Assembly (NCBI GenBank): GCA_030706455.1
Contig: JAUZOL010000003.1
Location: 1 to 63,950, forward strand
Direction: 5' to 3'
Origin: Bacteroidota bacterium
GTDB lineage: Bacteria; Bacteroidota; Bacteroidia; Bacteroidales; Paludibacteraceae
Length of the DNA stretch: 63,950 bases
This document shows positions 35,671 through 43,927 of this stretch, piece by piece. Both the position numbers and the translations under genes were made by a program. Positions within the stretch are counted from its first letter, which is position 1, and each line of letters begins with the position of its first letter. The notes beneath the pieces are model-generated. The model ran no database searches. It saw only the letters and a list, made by a program, of their open reading frames with translations, and had not been told where the DNA came from.

Positions 35671-36079
35671 GTGAATCGTTTGATTGCCCGGGTAAGGAGT
35701 TTTTTCGGATAGGAATATGAAACTCTTTTTCAGCCATGTCAATCATCATGTCAAAGAATATCGCTTTCTTGTCCGAGTTCTCTACCTGTTTCTCAAGAAA
35801 AGCTTTCTGTTTCTCCAACAACTTGATTTTCTGCTCTAATTCCAGTATTTTCTGCTCTTTACTTTTTGGCATATTGCTGGGCGTTTGGTTTTCCCAGTCA
35901 AAGGTACCATATTTTCTCAACCATTGGACAATAGTGGCGTTCCCTTGAATGCCATACTTCCTTTGAGCTGACTTGGTACTTATTTCTCCTTTTTCTACCT
36001 CTGATACTACTGACAACTTGAAGGATAAACTATAATCCTTTTGTATTCGTTTTACATGCTCGCTCTTAATTGCTTCCAT
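35648..36079 (-). CDS. IS3-family orfA (helix-turn-helix protein)
   Basis: 143 residues. N-terminal HTH_28/HTH_Tnp-type domain (DYSLSFKLSVVSEVEKGEIS, YGIQGNATIVQWLRKYG) and a C-terminal leucine-zipper-like coiled coil (ILELEQKIKLLEKQKAFLEK). Near its 3' end A-AAG at 35669-35666 is a possible -1 slippery site: slipping there moves ribosomes into the orfB frame before the orfA stop. OrfA alone usually represses; the OrfAB fusion is the transposase. Confidence 0.9.
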   Translation of the reverse strand: MEAIKSEHVKRIQKDYSLSFKLSVVSEVEKGEISTKSAQRKYGIQGNATIVQWLRKYGTFDWENQTPSNMPKSKEQKILELEQKIKLLEKQKAFLEKQVENSDKKAIFFDMMIDMAEKEFHIPIRKNSLPGQSNDSQKTTKQA

Positions 36080-36143
36080 AACATTACTCTTTTTTGTGTA
36101 ACGCTATTGCAGGACTAGACAATTTTATATAAAAAGGAGTAGT

Positions 36144-37433
36144 TTATTGAAGAATCTTTATTGAAAAATCAGGATCATACATTATATTAAAATCTTTATC
36201 CAATAATCGACCACTTGCATAAACATCATTTATATTGGTATAAAAAGAAAAGGCATTATATATGCACTCATATTCAATATCATCATCACCAAAGTATAGA
36301 TTCACTAATATCTCTTTATTGCCGAATATTTTGAATCTGTCAATTCTAAAAGCCACTTGAATCTCATTTTTATTTATACTGTTAAACTGAATGCCGATAT
36401 GATTGTTATTGATTCCTATGTATCTTATTTCGTCATCCATCAATACAATTCCAAATTCAGGATTGATGAAATGAGAATTCTTGCAAATTGTAACTCTGAT
36501 TTCCAATGGCTCACCTGTTTCAATTATATTTTTCTCAATGCCACCACAAAATAGTTCTGCATTTATTATTCCAAATTTATTTTTTTTGTTAGGGTGGTTT
36601 ATTAAATTGAACTTTCCGTTGTTGAAATTGTTATTTGAATAATCTCTTTTTAAATAAATATTTATAATTTCGCTAGTATTGCCTGAGTGAGCTAAGCATC
36701 CATTTTCAAATAACAGAGTAGAATTACATAAACTTTTTATTGCAGTAAGATTATGGCTCACAAACAATACCGTCCGCCCATCTCCTCGTGATACATCCTG
36801 CATTTTGCCGATGGCTTTTTTCTGGAATTCGGCATCGCCTACAGCTAGCACTTCATCCACCACCAGGATTTCCGGCTCAAGGAAAGCAGCCACAGCAAAA
36901 CCGAGGCGTACCGTCATCCCGCTGGAGTAACGCTTTACCGGCGTGTCGATATAACGCTCCACTCCGGCAAAGTCGACAATTTCGTCAAATTTACGGTCAA
37001 TTTCCGATTTTCGCATTCCCATAATGGCACCGTTCATGTAAATATTTTCCCGGCCGGTCATCTCGGGGTGGAAGCCGGTCCCTACTTCGAGCAGGGAAGC
37101 AATACGCCCTTTGGCTTTGATGCTGCCGGTTGTGGGAGCAGTTACCTTGGAGAGAATTTTAAGAAGAGTACTTTTCCCAGCACCGTTTTTCCCGATAATG
37201 CCTACCACATCGCCCTGTTCCACCTCAAAGTTAATGTCTTTTAGAGCCCAAACGTATTCGCTGTTTCCTTTATGAGCACGGTCGTTAACCTCGCCTATTT
37301 GCAGGTAAGGATCCTCGCGGCGCAGAATATTCATCTGCCACCATCGGTTCAGGTCGTGCGTAAGTGTCCTAGTAGAAACAAGACCTAATCGGTATTGCTT
37401 GGAGATATTTTCAAATTTTATGGCCGTAGGCAT
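36144..37433 (-). CDS. wzt: Polysaccharide ABC exporter ATPase (Wzt-type) with C-terminal glycan-binding domain
   Basis: 429 residues. ABC domain 1-260: Walker A GKNGAGKST (81-89), signature YSSGMTVRLG, Walker B ILVVDEVLAVGD, and VSHN. The 'KRYSSGM' signature and the long linker-free start are those of O-antigen/teichoic-acid exporters. Residues 265-429 form a beta-sandwich Wzt C-terminal domain, which in studied systems recognises the glycan's non-reducing end. Partner permease at 38259. AT-rich at the 3' part and GC-richer in the ABC domain, suggesting the binding domain was exchanged with the glycan genes. The IS lies 22 bases downstream. Confidence 0.92.
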   Translation of the reverse strand: MPTAIKFENISKQYRLGLVSTRTLTHDLNRWWQMNILRREDPYLQIGEVNDRAHKGNSEYVWALKDINFEVEQGDVVGIIGKNGAGKSTLLKILSKVTAPTTGSIKAKGRIASLLEVGTGFHPEMTGRENIYMNGAIMGMRKSEIDRKFDEIVDFAGVERYIDTPVKRYSSGMTVRLGFAVAAFLEPEILVVDEVLAVGDAEFQKKAIGKMQDVSRGDGRTVLFVSHNLTAIKSLCNSTLLFENGCLAHSGNTSEIINIYLKRDYSNNNFNNGKFNLINHPNKKNKFGIINAELFCGGIEKNIIETGEPLEIRVTICKNSHFINPEFGIVLMDDEIRYIGINNNHIGIQFNSINKNEIQVAFRIDRFKIFGNKEILVNLYFGDDDIEYECIYNAFSFYTNINDVYASGRLLDKDFNIMYDPDFSIKILQ

Positions 37434-37444
37434 GGCTTATTCGG

Positions 37445-38179
37445 TTAACGTTTAATAGATTCGATTTTGTGTCGGACAGAAAACAGTATCCAAGGACTCT
37501 GTGAAACCCAATATTTCAAATATAATATTTTTTCCAGCCACTCGAAGATCGAAACAAAAATGGAATTTGAAGAAAGAGGGAAAGGTATCCAATTCATTCC
37601 TTCCATTTTTTCAATCTCAAATCCGGCTTGAAATAATAGTTCTTTTAACTTATTCAGTTCTATCTCGTGATAGTTGTAACCACTTCCATTAATTTTATGT
37701 CTGAGTTTGCGTAAGGTGAAACGCCAGCATTGTGGATTCTGGTATGAGAAAATAAAACGGCCTTCTTTTTCCATTAACAAGTTTACTTTTGAAAAATAAC
37801 TATTTAGATTCTTGAAATAACCCAGCGCTTCAATACATAAAATCAGAGAAAAGGTATCTTTTATTTCAGACTCTTCGAAATTTACACAGAGCGTCTTTAG
37901 TTGAGGATTCCTTTCATAAGCCAATTGCAGTGCCTCTTTATTCAGATCTACCATTGTAATGTCCTTGCTCAATTGCTTCTCATGAAGTGGAAGTGCAAAG
38001 CGTCCGGAACCTCCAGCAATATCAAGGATTTTCTCAAAATGCCCCTTGCCATAGCGAGAGATAAAATCGAACTGACATTTGAATTTGTAATGTCCTACCC
38101 GGTTATTGTATGCTTTTTTATCTAAATAATCCCAGTTATATTCCATAGTTTTGGCGGTGTCGCTTTGTGATGATGTCAA
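37445..38179 (-). CDS. Class I SAM-dependent methyltransferase
   Basis: 244 residues. Motif I KILDIAGGSGRFALPL, motif II ITMVDLNKEAL, then IKDTFSLILCIEALGYF, matching a methyltransferase_11/25-type fold. Between wzm and wzt in the exporter operon, 11 bases before wzt. In other ABC-dependent O-antigen systems a methyltransferase caps the chain end that the Wzt C-domain reads; the same role is possible here but not shown. Confidence 0.85.
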   Translation of the reverse strand: MTSSQSDTAKTMEYNWDYLDKKAYNNRVGHYKFKCQFDFISRYGKGHFEKILDIAGGSGRFALPLHEKQLSKDITMVDLNKEALQLAYERNPQLKTLCVNFEESEIKDTFSLILCIEALGYFKNLNSYFSKVNLLMEKEGRFIFSYQNPQCWRFTLRKLRHKINGSGYNYHEIELNKLKELLFQAGFEIEKMEGMNWIPFPLSSNSIFVSIFEWLEKILYLKYWVSQSPWILFSVRHKIESIKR

Positions 38180-38258
38180 ATTTATAGCCTAGCATTGTTC
38201 ATAAATCTGATTTAGATGGGGATTGCGTACGGATTACTATATGATTGATAATTACGAG

Positions 38259-39110
38259 TTACACCGTGTCCATGAAGCTCCTTTGCACCTTGTTGAATAC
38301 TACGATGCCGATAGCTAAAAGCACCAGCATAAATCCGAAGCTGTAAGCCAGCATACCCCAACTGAAGGTTCCTATCCCCAAGGCTCCGTATTTGAAAGTT
38401 TCCACGATGGAGGTCAACGGGTTCAAAGCCATGATCCATTGTTTTTTTTCTGACATCATACTTAGCGGATAAATCACAGGTGTGGCATACATCCATAATT
38501 GTACGATGAAACCGAACAAAAGTGTCAGGTCACGATATTTGGTGGTAAGCGACGAGGTGAGAATGCCGAAGCCCAGTGAAAGCCCCGCCAGCATCATAAC
38601 CAGAAAAGGGAAAAGCAGGAGATATTCGTTGGGATGAATGTTGGCACCGCTAAAAAAGAAAAACAGATATACCGCAATGAATAGTGAAAGTTGAATGCCC
38701 ATTCGTATCAAGCTGGAAGTAATCGTCGAGAGCGGAACTATCAGCCGGGGGAAATAGACCTTCCCGAATATGTCGGCATTGTTCGTAAATGTGTTCGAAG
38801 TGCGGTTGAGGCATTCGGAGAAATAGTTCCACATGCAGATGCCTGCCAGATAAAACAATGGCTGTGGTAGTCCATCGGTAGAAATTTTGGCAATTTTACC
38901 GAAGACTAACATGTACATGATGGTGGTCATGGCCGGTTGGATAAAAAACCAAAGCGGGCCTAAGATTGTTTGTTTGTAAGATGTTATGATGTCGCGTTTA
39001 ACGTACATCTGCCATAAATCCCGGTATCGCCAGATCTCTTTGAAGTCTATATCCAGCAGATGACCTTTGGGCTTGATGACAGTAGTCCATTCTTGTTGTG
39101 TATTTTCCAT
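38259..39110 (-). CDS. wzm: Polysaccharide ABC exporter permease (Wzm-type)
   Basis: 283 residues from the ATG at 39110 (MENTQQEWTTVIKPKG); the upstream extension to 39167 lacks family resemblance. N-terminal amphipathic part LDIDFKEIWRYRDLWQMYVKRD is typical of ABC2-type O-antigen exporters, followed by about six membrane helices (LWFFIQPAMTTIMYMLVFG, LFPFLVMMLAGLSLGFGIL, and others). Forms the inner-membrane channel with Wzt. First gene of the cluster, so its promoter probably lies in the 39111-39316 spacer. Confidence 0.93.
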   Translation of the reverse strand: MENTQQEWTTVIKPKGHLLDIDFKEIWRYRDLWQMYVKRDIITSYKQTILGPLWFFIQPAMTTIMYMLVFGKIAKISTDGLPQPLFYLAGICMWNYFSECLNRTSNTFTNNADIFGKVYFPRLIVPLSTITSSLIRMGIQLSLFIAVYLFFFFSGANIHPNEYLLLFPFLVMMLAGLSLGFGILTSSLTTKYRDLTLLFGFIVQLWMYATPVIYPLSMMSEKKQWIMALNPLTSIVETFKYGALGIGTFSWGMLAYSFGFMLVLLAIGIVVFNKVQRSFMDTV

Positions 39111-39223
39111 CTTCGAATCAATGCATTCAGCGTGTGAAAAAATGTTGGTCGAAATGCAAATATACAAAATGAAATGAACAAGTCTTCCAATTAATGGGTG
39201 AAAGTTGAAATAGCAAGCAGAGA

Positions 39224-39250
39224 CGGGTAACGAGTAATGAGTAACGATGA
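39224..39250. repeat. Heptamer tract (GTAACGA/GTAATGA)
   Basis: GGTAACGA-GTAATGA-GTAACGA-TGAG in the spacer between the ABC-F gene and the glycan cluster. Confidence 0.7.
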
Positions 39251-39316
39251 GCCTTCAATATAGAACAAGGGGTGCTAGCACTGAACACTAATCATTCACC
39301 ATTTACCATTAACACT

Positions 39317-41242
39317 TCATCGTTCCAGTTCTTCTTTTTCCATCAGTGCGTTTTCCCATTTCTCCATTTCACCGGCTAATTGTTGTTTCAGCTTTTCGTA
39401 ATCAGTGAAGATTTCAGGGGTGGGGTTGTCGTTCATGCTGATTTCGAGCAAGGCGATCTCTTTTTCGAGTTTGTCGATGGCGGCTTCTGCTTCCTGCTGT
39501 TGGCGCTCCAGCTTTTTAATTTGCCGACTGAGTTCTTTACGGGCTTCGTAATCCAGTTTGTTGTCGGTAACGGGTTTCGCAGCAGGTCCTTTCACCGCGG
39601 CGGCGATTGTTTTGCGTTCCAGTTCCTGTAGGTTTTCAATTTTTTTGCTTTGTAGGAAATCGTAAATACCTCCGAGGTGCTCTTTGATCTTTTTATGACC
39701 GAACTCATACACTTTCGTTACCAATCCATCGAGGAATTCCCGGTCGTGCGATACCACGATTACAGTACCATCGAATGATTTGATAGCTTCTTTGAGCACG
39801 TCTTTCGATCGCATATCCAGGTGATTGGTAGGCTCATCGAGAATCAGCAGGTTGACCGGTTCGAGCAATAAACGTATCATTGCTAAACGGCTACGTTCTC
39901 CACCCGAAAGTACTTTGACTTTTTTATCCGACGCTTCGCCACCGAACATAAATGAACCAAGAATATCCCGAATTCTGGTGCGGATATCGCCTACGGCAAC
40001 GTCGTCGATGGTTTGGAAAACAGTTTTGTTTTCGTCCAGCAATGCTGCCTGATTTTGTGCAAAATAACCGATTTTGACATTATGACCTAAGCGTAAAATG
40101 CCGCTGTAATCGGTTTCACCCATAATACATTTTACGAGGGTGGTTTTACCTTCTCCGTTTTTGCCAACGAAAGCCACTTTTTCTCCACGGTTGATTATTA
40201 CCCCGATAGAGTCGAGCACTGTGTGATTGCCGTATTTCTTGGTCAGGCCGTCAATTTCTACAGGAATGGTTCCCGAGCGGGGTGCCGGAGGAAACCGCAA
40301 ACTAAGGCGTGAGTTGTCAACATCTTCAACTTCAATGCGGTCGAGTCGTTCCAGTTGTTTGATGCGCGATTGAACCTGAACAGCTTTGGTGGCTTTGTAA
40401 CGGAATCGTTCGATGAAATCTTCCGTATCCTGAATCATCTTTTGCTGATTTTCGAAAGCACGCTGTTGCTGTTCCAGTTGTTCTTTTCGTAGTTCTACAT
40501 ATTGAGAGTAGGGAACTTTGTAATCGTGGATACGCCCTAAAGAGAGTTCGATAGTTCGGTTTGAGACAGCATCCAGAAAAGCGCGGTCGTGCGACACGAG
40601 CAGCACGGCGTTTGCCTGAGTAGCCAGGAACGTCTCCAGCCATTGAATTGATTCGATGTCGAGGTGGTTGGTCGGCTCATCCAAAAGCAGTACATCCGGT
40701 TTGCGGAGGAGTAGCTTTGCCAGTTCAATGCGCATCCGCCATCCACCACTGAATTCTCCGACAGGCCGGTCGAAGTCGGTCCGCTCAAAGCCCAGTCCGA
40801 CAAGCGTTTTTTCAGCTTCTGCTCTGAAATTGGTGCCACCAAGCATGTGCAGGCGCTCCGTGTCATGCGTCATGCGTTCTATCAGTTTTTGGTATTCGGG
40901 AGAATCGTAGTCGGTGCGGGTCGCCAGTTGATTACTCATTTCGTCAATACCGGCCTGAAGCTGTTGAAGTTCTGCAAAGGCAGTCTCCGCTTCTTCAATC
41001 ACGGTAAGGTTGCCGCTCGGCAACAGGTGCTGAGGGAGATACCCTATGGAGACATCAGACGGTATGGACACTCTTCCCGAAGTAGGGGTTTGCCCGCCAG
41101 CGAAGATGCGCAGCATGGTAGTTTTTCCGGCACCGTTTTTACCAACAAGGGCAATTCGGTCTTTCGGGTTTACAAGAAAAGAGATGGAATCAAAGAGCGT
41201 ATGTCCGCCAAATTCGACCGTAAGCTGTTCTACAGAAATCAT
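39317..41242 (-). CDS. ABC-F family ATPase
   Basis: 641 residues with two ABC domains: Walker A GKNGAGKTT (about 37-45) with signature FSGGWRMR and LLLDEPTNHLD, then Walker A GKNGEGKTT (about 350) with LSGGERSR and a second LDEPTNHLD. Between them lies the P-site-tRNA-interaction-type linker (QQQRAFENQQKMIQDTEDFI), and a coiled-coil C-terminal tail (AIDKLEKEIALLEISM) of the Uup kind. No membrane domain, so a cytosolic ribosome-associated protein. Uup-like rather than EttA, judging from the tail. Confidence 0.9.
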   Translation of the reverse strand: MISVEQLTVEFGGHTLFDSISFLVNPKDRIALVGKNGAGKTTMLRIFAGGQTPTSGRVSIPSDVSIGYLPQHLLPSGNLTVIEEAETAFAELQQLQAGIDEMSNQLATRTDYDSPEYQKLIERMTHDTERLHMLGGTNFRAEAEKTLVGLGFERTDFDRPVGEFSGGWRMRIELAKLLLRKPDVLLLDEPTNHLDIESIQWLETFLATQANAVLLVSHDRAFLDAVSNRTIELSLGRIHDYKVPYSQYVELRKEQLEQQQRAFENQQKMIQDTEDFIERFRYKATKAVQVQSRIKQLERLDRIEVEDVDNSRLSLRFPPAPRSGTIPVEIDGLTKKYGNHTVLDSIGVIINRGEKVAFVGKNGEGKTTLVKCIMGETDYSGILRLGHNVKIGYFAQNQAALLDENKTVFQTIDDVAVGDIRTRIRDILGSFMFGGEASDKKVKVLSGGERSRLAMIRLLLEPVNLLILDEPTNHLDMRSKDVLKEAIKSFDGTVIVVSHDREFLDGLVTKVYEFGHKKIKEHLGGIYDFLQSKKIENLQELERKTIAAAVKGPAAKPVTDNKLDYEARKELSRQIKKLERQQQEAEAAIDKLEKEIALLEISMNDNPTPEIFTDYEKLKQQLAGEMEKWENALMEKEELER

Positions 41243-41705
41243 TTTTAAAACTGAAAATTGAATTTACAAAGATACGAAAAAATAGATAGCGGGGCAGAAA
41301 CGCTTCATAGAGTAGGAAAGAGAGCAAAATCGTCATGAGTAACGAGTTAGTGAGGAAGAAAGATGATGCAATTGAGAGGAAATAAACGTTTCTCTTTAAG
41401 AATTGGACGTAACCCCTTTGTGAGTCAACGGTCAGCGAAGTTAAACACTTGGTATTCTTTGTGGTTAAACTCAGATTTTTCACCCCAAAGAACTTTCTGA
41501 ACGTAGAACTTTGTCGGGAGATTAACACCTCTAAGAGAATATTTCCTTTGCAGAGTAATTACATTTGTAGTTAAGTAACATTGAATAAAAGAAATATTTA
41601 ATCCTTAAATAATGGTGCGAACCCCTCATTATGAGCTTGGAATGTTTTCTGTTGGTAGTGAAAAATTTGCCCATAACGTTCTAATTGCTTACCAATATTC
41701 TTCTT
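41243..41705. other. Divergent intergenic region with two candidate promoters and a repeat
   Basis: 463 bases between divergent genes. Minus-strand TATCTTTG (41274-41267) fits the -7 element of the ABC-F gene. Plus-strand TACATTTG (41560-41567) fits that of the FemAB-like gene. Both lack a clean TTG at -33. A degenerate heptamer tract (TGAGTAA-CGAGTTA-GTGAGG) occupies 41331-41356. A CTTTGTGGTTAAA element at 41459 resembles common Bacteroidota spacer sequence. Confidence 0.5.
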
Positions 41706-42716
41706 ATGTATGAATTTAAATATTTGGGAAATGCGTTGATTCCATGGGATTTGCTTGACAAGAGTGAAGATCAGAATATTTTCAAAACAAGAGAATGGTT
41801 GGTCTTTTTGCAAAAAACACAACAAGCAGAGCCATGCGTAATTGAAATTTACGACAATGGAAATCGTATCGGCTATTTTGTCGGTGAGAATTTCAGGAAG
41901 GTGATTAAAATTGTTGCCAGTCCGTTTGAGGGATGCTCTACCGGTTTTCAGGGATTGAATATGCTGAAGCCAATTACAGCTGCAGAGCGTGTTAAGATCT
42001 ACGAATCGCTTATTTTATTTTTGTTTCGGACAAAGCAGTGTCTTTTTTTTCAGGCAACCGACTGGCAAATGAGCGTTGAAGATTTGACCCATTCTGTCTT
42101 GCAATACGAACCCGTCACCGGTTATTCGATTGATCTTACCCAGTCGGAAGACCTAATTCTTCGGGATTTTAATGAGTCAAGCCGTAAAAATGTTAATAAA
42201 TCGGTAAGGCGCGGAGTGCTACTCAGGCAGGCTGAAAATCCGGAAAAATTTGTGGATGATTATTACCGCCAGTTGCAGGATGTGTTTTGCAAGCAGGGTT
42301 TGAAGCCGACTTATTCCAAAGACAGAGTTGTCGCTCTTGTCGATACTTTATATCCAACCGGGAATCTTTTATTGCTCGAGTCGCTTTCTCCGGAAGGAAA
42401 ATCCATTGCAACAGGTTTGTTTCTTGGAAAAAACAAATTTTCTTCGGCTTGGGGGCAGGCCAGCTATAAGGATTCTCATTCCCTTTTCCCAAATGAAGCC
42501 ATGTGGTTTGAGGCAATGCGTTACTGGAAAAATGCAGGTACAACTGTGTTTGAATTGGGTGGTGGCGGCGAATATAAGAAGAAGTACGGAGGCGTTCCGT
42601 ACGTGAAGCCCCGCCTTGTTGCAACAAAATATCAGGCGCTTCATTCCCTGAAGCAGCTTGCCAAGCGCAGTTACTATTTTACGAGAAAGGTAGCTTCCAT
42701 TATCTGCTCCTCCTAA
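41706..42716 (+). CDS. FemAB/GNAT-like acyltransferase
   Basis: 336 residues from the ATG at 41706 (MYEFKYLG); an in-frame TTG at 41685 adds seven residues. No nucleotide-sugar motif. Pattern: GYSIDLTQSED, NESSRKNVNKSVRRGVLLRQ, VFCKQGLKPTYSKD, then SIATGLFLGKNKFSSAWGQA and VFELGGGGEYKKKYGG. This is the layout of the 'acetyltransf_6'/FemAB-type double-GNAT proteins, which move acyl or aminoacyl groups to cell-envelope acceptors. Substrate unknown. Alone, divergent from the ABC-F gene. Confidence 0.75.
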   Translation: MYEFKYLGNALIPWDLLDKSEDQNIFKTREWLVFLQKTQQAEPCVIEIYDNGNRIGYFVGENFRKVIKIVASPFEGCSTGFQGLNMLKPITAAERVKIYESLILFLFRTKQCLFFQATDWQMSVEDLTHSVLQYEPVTGYSIDLTQSEDLILRDFNESSRKNVNKSVRRGVLLRQAENPEKFVDDYYRQLQDVFCKQGLKPTYSKDRVVALVDTLYPTGNLLLLESLSPEGKSIATGLFLGKNKFSSAWGQASYKDSHSLFPNEAMWFEAMRYWKNAGTTVFELGGGGEYKKKYGGVPYVKPRLVATKYQALHSLKQLAKRSYYFTRKVASIICSS

Positions 42717-42790
42717 ATTCATTTGGTTCAGCCGTGTTCTTAGCGATCAAATCCTGTAAATTACAGCAAATATTGAACTTGGGAAGAAGC

Positions 42791-42814
42791 CGTTTCGTTG
42801 TAATAAACGAAACG
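42791..42814. promoter_or_regulatory. Inverted repeat upstream of fabG
   Basis: CGTTTCGTT (42791-42799), gtaata, AACGAAACG (42806-42814): perfect 9-base arms. Either a weak terminator of the upstream gene or an operator for fabG. Confidence 0.45.
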
Positions 42815-42878
42815 ATTTCCGGTTCGGTGTGTGGTTGTTGTCCGTGTCAATCAATTAGGAATTTGAAACAAAATTACC

Positions 42879-42886
42879 TATCTTTG
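42879..42886 (+). promoter_or_regulatory. -7 element of fabG
   Basis: TATCTTTG, 121 bases before the fabG ATG, implying a leader of about 110 bases. No clear -33 TTG. Confidence 0.5.
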
Positions 42887-43007
42887 CAGCCCGTTTATAA
42901 CCAAAAAGGATTGTAAACTTTGAAATCTCAAGCTGTTGGTTGTTCTGATAACAACAGCAGTGTCAGACTAAAAACTACGTCTAACCTGAAAATTAAAACT
43001 AAAAGAA

Positions 43008-43754
43008 ATGAAATTATTAGAAGGGAAAGTCGCTATTGTGACGGGTGCCGCCCGCGGCATCGGCAAAGCCATCGCTCTTAAATTAGCAAGCGAAGGTGCC
43101 GATATTGCATTCACCGATTTGAACATTGATGAAAACGCTTTGGCAACTCAAAAAGAAATTGAAGCTTTAGGTGTTAAAGCCAAAGGTTATGCTTCCAATG
43201 CAGCCAATTTTGAAGATACTCACAATGTTGTTGCAGAGATTGCTAAAGAATTCGGCCATATCGATGTTTTGGTAAATAACGCAGGTATCACCAAAGATGG
43301 TTTGATGATGCGTATGAGCGAAGCTCAATGGGATGCAGTAATCAATGTCAACCTTAAGTCGGCTTTCAACTTCATTCATGCCTGTACACCAATTATGATG
43401 AAACAGAAATCGGGAAGCATTATCAATATGAGTTCCGTAGTAGGTGTTTCGGGAAATGCAGGTCAATGTAACTATTCTGCATCCAAAGCAGGTATGATTG
43501 GTCTTGCCAAATCAATAGCAAAAGAACTTGGTTCAAGAGGAATCCGTGCCAATGCAATTGCTCCGGGTTTCATTGAAACCGAAATGACTCATGCACTGAC
43601 TGACGAACAACGCGCCAAATGGGCAGAAGCAATTCCTTTGCGTCGCGGAGGCTCGCCTGAAGAAGTTGCAAAAGTGACACTGTTCCTTGCATCCGATCTT
43701 TCTTCGTATGTGTCTGGTCAGGTAATCCACGTTTGCGGTGGAATGAACACCTGA
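43008..43754 (+). CDS. fabG: 3-oxoacyl-[ACP] reductase
   Basis: 248 residues, standard length. Short-chain dehydrogenase: NAD(P) loop VTGAARGIG (10-18), LVNNAG, catalytic Ser in INMSSVVG, and YSASKAG with the Tyr-x3-Lys pair, then APGFIETEM. Reduces 3-oxoacyl-ACP with NADPH in fatty-acid elongation. Not within a fab cluster here; followed after 173 bases by an isopropylmalate-synthase-like gene. Confidence 0.93.
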   Translation: MKLLEGKVAIVTGAARGIGKAIALKLASEGADIAFTDLNIDENALATQKEIEALGVKAKGYASNAANFEDTHNVVAEIAKEFGHIDVLVNNAGITKDGLMMRMSEAQWDAVINVNLKSAFNFIHACTPIMMKQKSGSIINMSSVVGVSGNAGQCNYSASKAGMIGLAKSIAKELGSRGIRANAIAPGFIETEMTHALTDEQRAKWAEAIPLRRGGSPEEVAKVTLFLASDLSSYVSGQVIHVCGGMNT

Positions 43755-43785
43755 TTTGTTCTTCCAGCAACGCAATAAACTTTAC

Positions 43786-43826
43786 AACGCAGGCACGCAA
43801 AACTAATTCTTTGTGTGTTCTGCGTT
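43786..43826 (+). terminator. Hairpin between fabG and the isopropylmalate-synthase-like gene
   Basis: AACGCAG/CTGCGTT outer arms (43786-43792, 43820-43826) and CACGCAAA/TTTGTGTG inner arms (one G-T pair), followed by GATGTTTTATG. Could end the fabG transcript or act in the leader of the next gene. Confidence 0.5.
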
Positions 43827-43927
43827 GATGTTTTATGTAGCCCAATCGTTGTGGTTTAATTCGTTTTTTTACGGCTTCACAATTCAACATCTTCAGGCTA
43901 CTTTCAACTGTTCTTAAAATTCTACTT

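Larger units (their letters stand above)
34728..36121 (-). mobile_element. IS3-family insertion sequence (IS150-like), 1394 bases
   Basis: Terminal inverted repeats begin TGTCTAGTCCT at both ends (34728 onward; complement ending at 36121) and continue with AGCGTTACA on both sides. ATT flanks it on each side (34725-34727 and 36122-36124), a plausible 3-base target duplication. It holds orfA and a frameshifted orfB. It sits inside the glycan cluster between wzt and the FkbM gene, in the same transcriptional direction. Confidence 0.92.

Noticed and set aside
38212-38496. 94-codon minus-strand frame overlapping the wzm gene
   Set aside because: Lies in another frame over the membrane-helix coding part; no credible protein.
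41190-41528. 112-codon frame in the ABC-F upstream region
   Set aside because: Runs through promoter and repeat sequence, and contains no motif.
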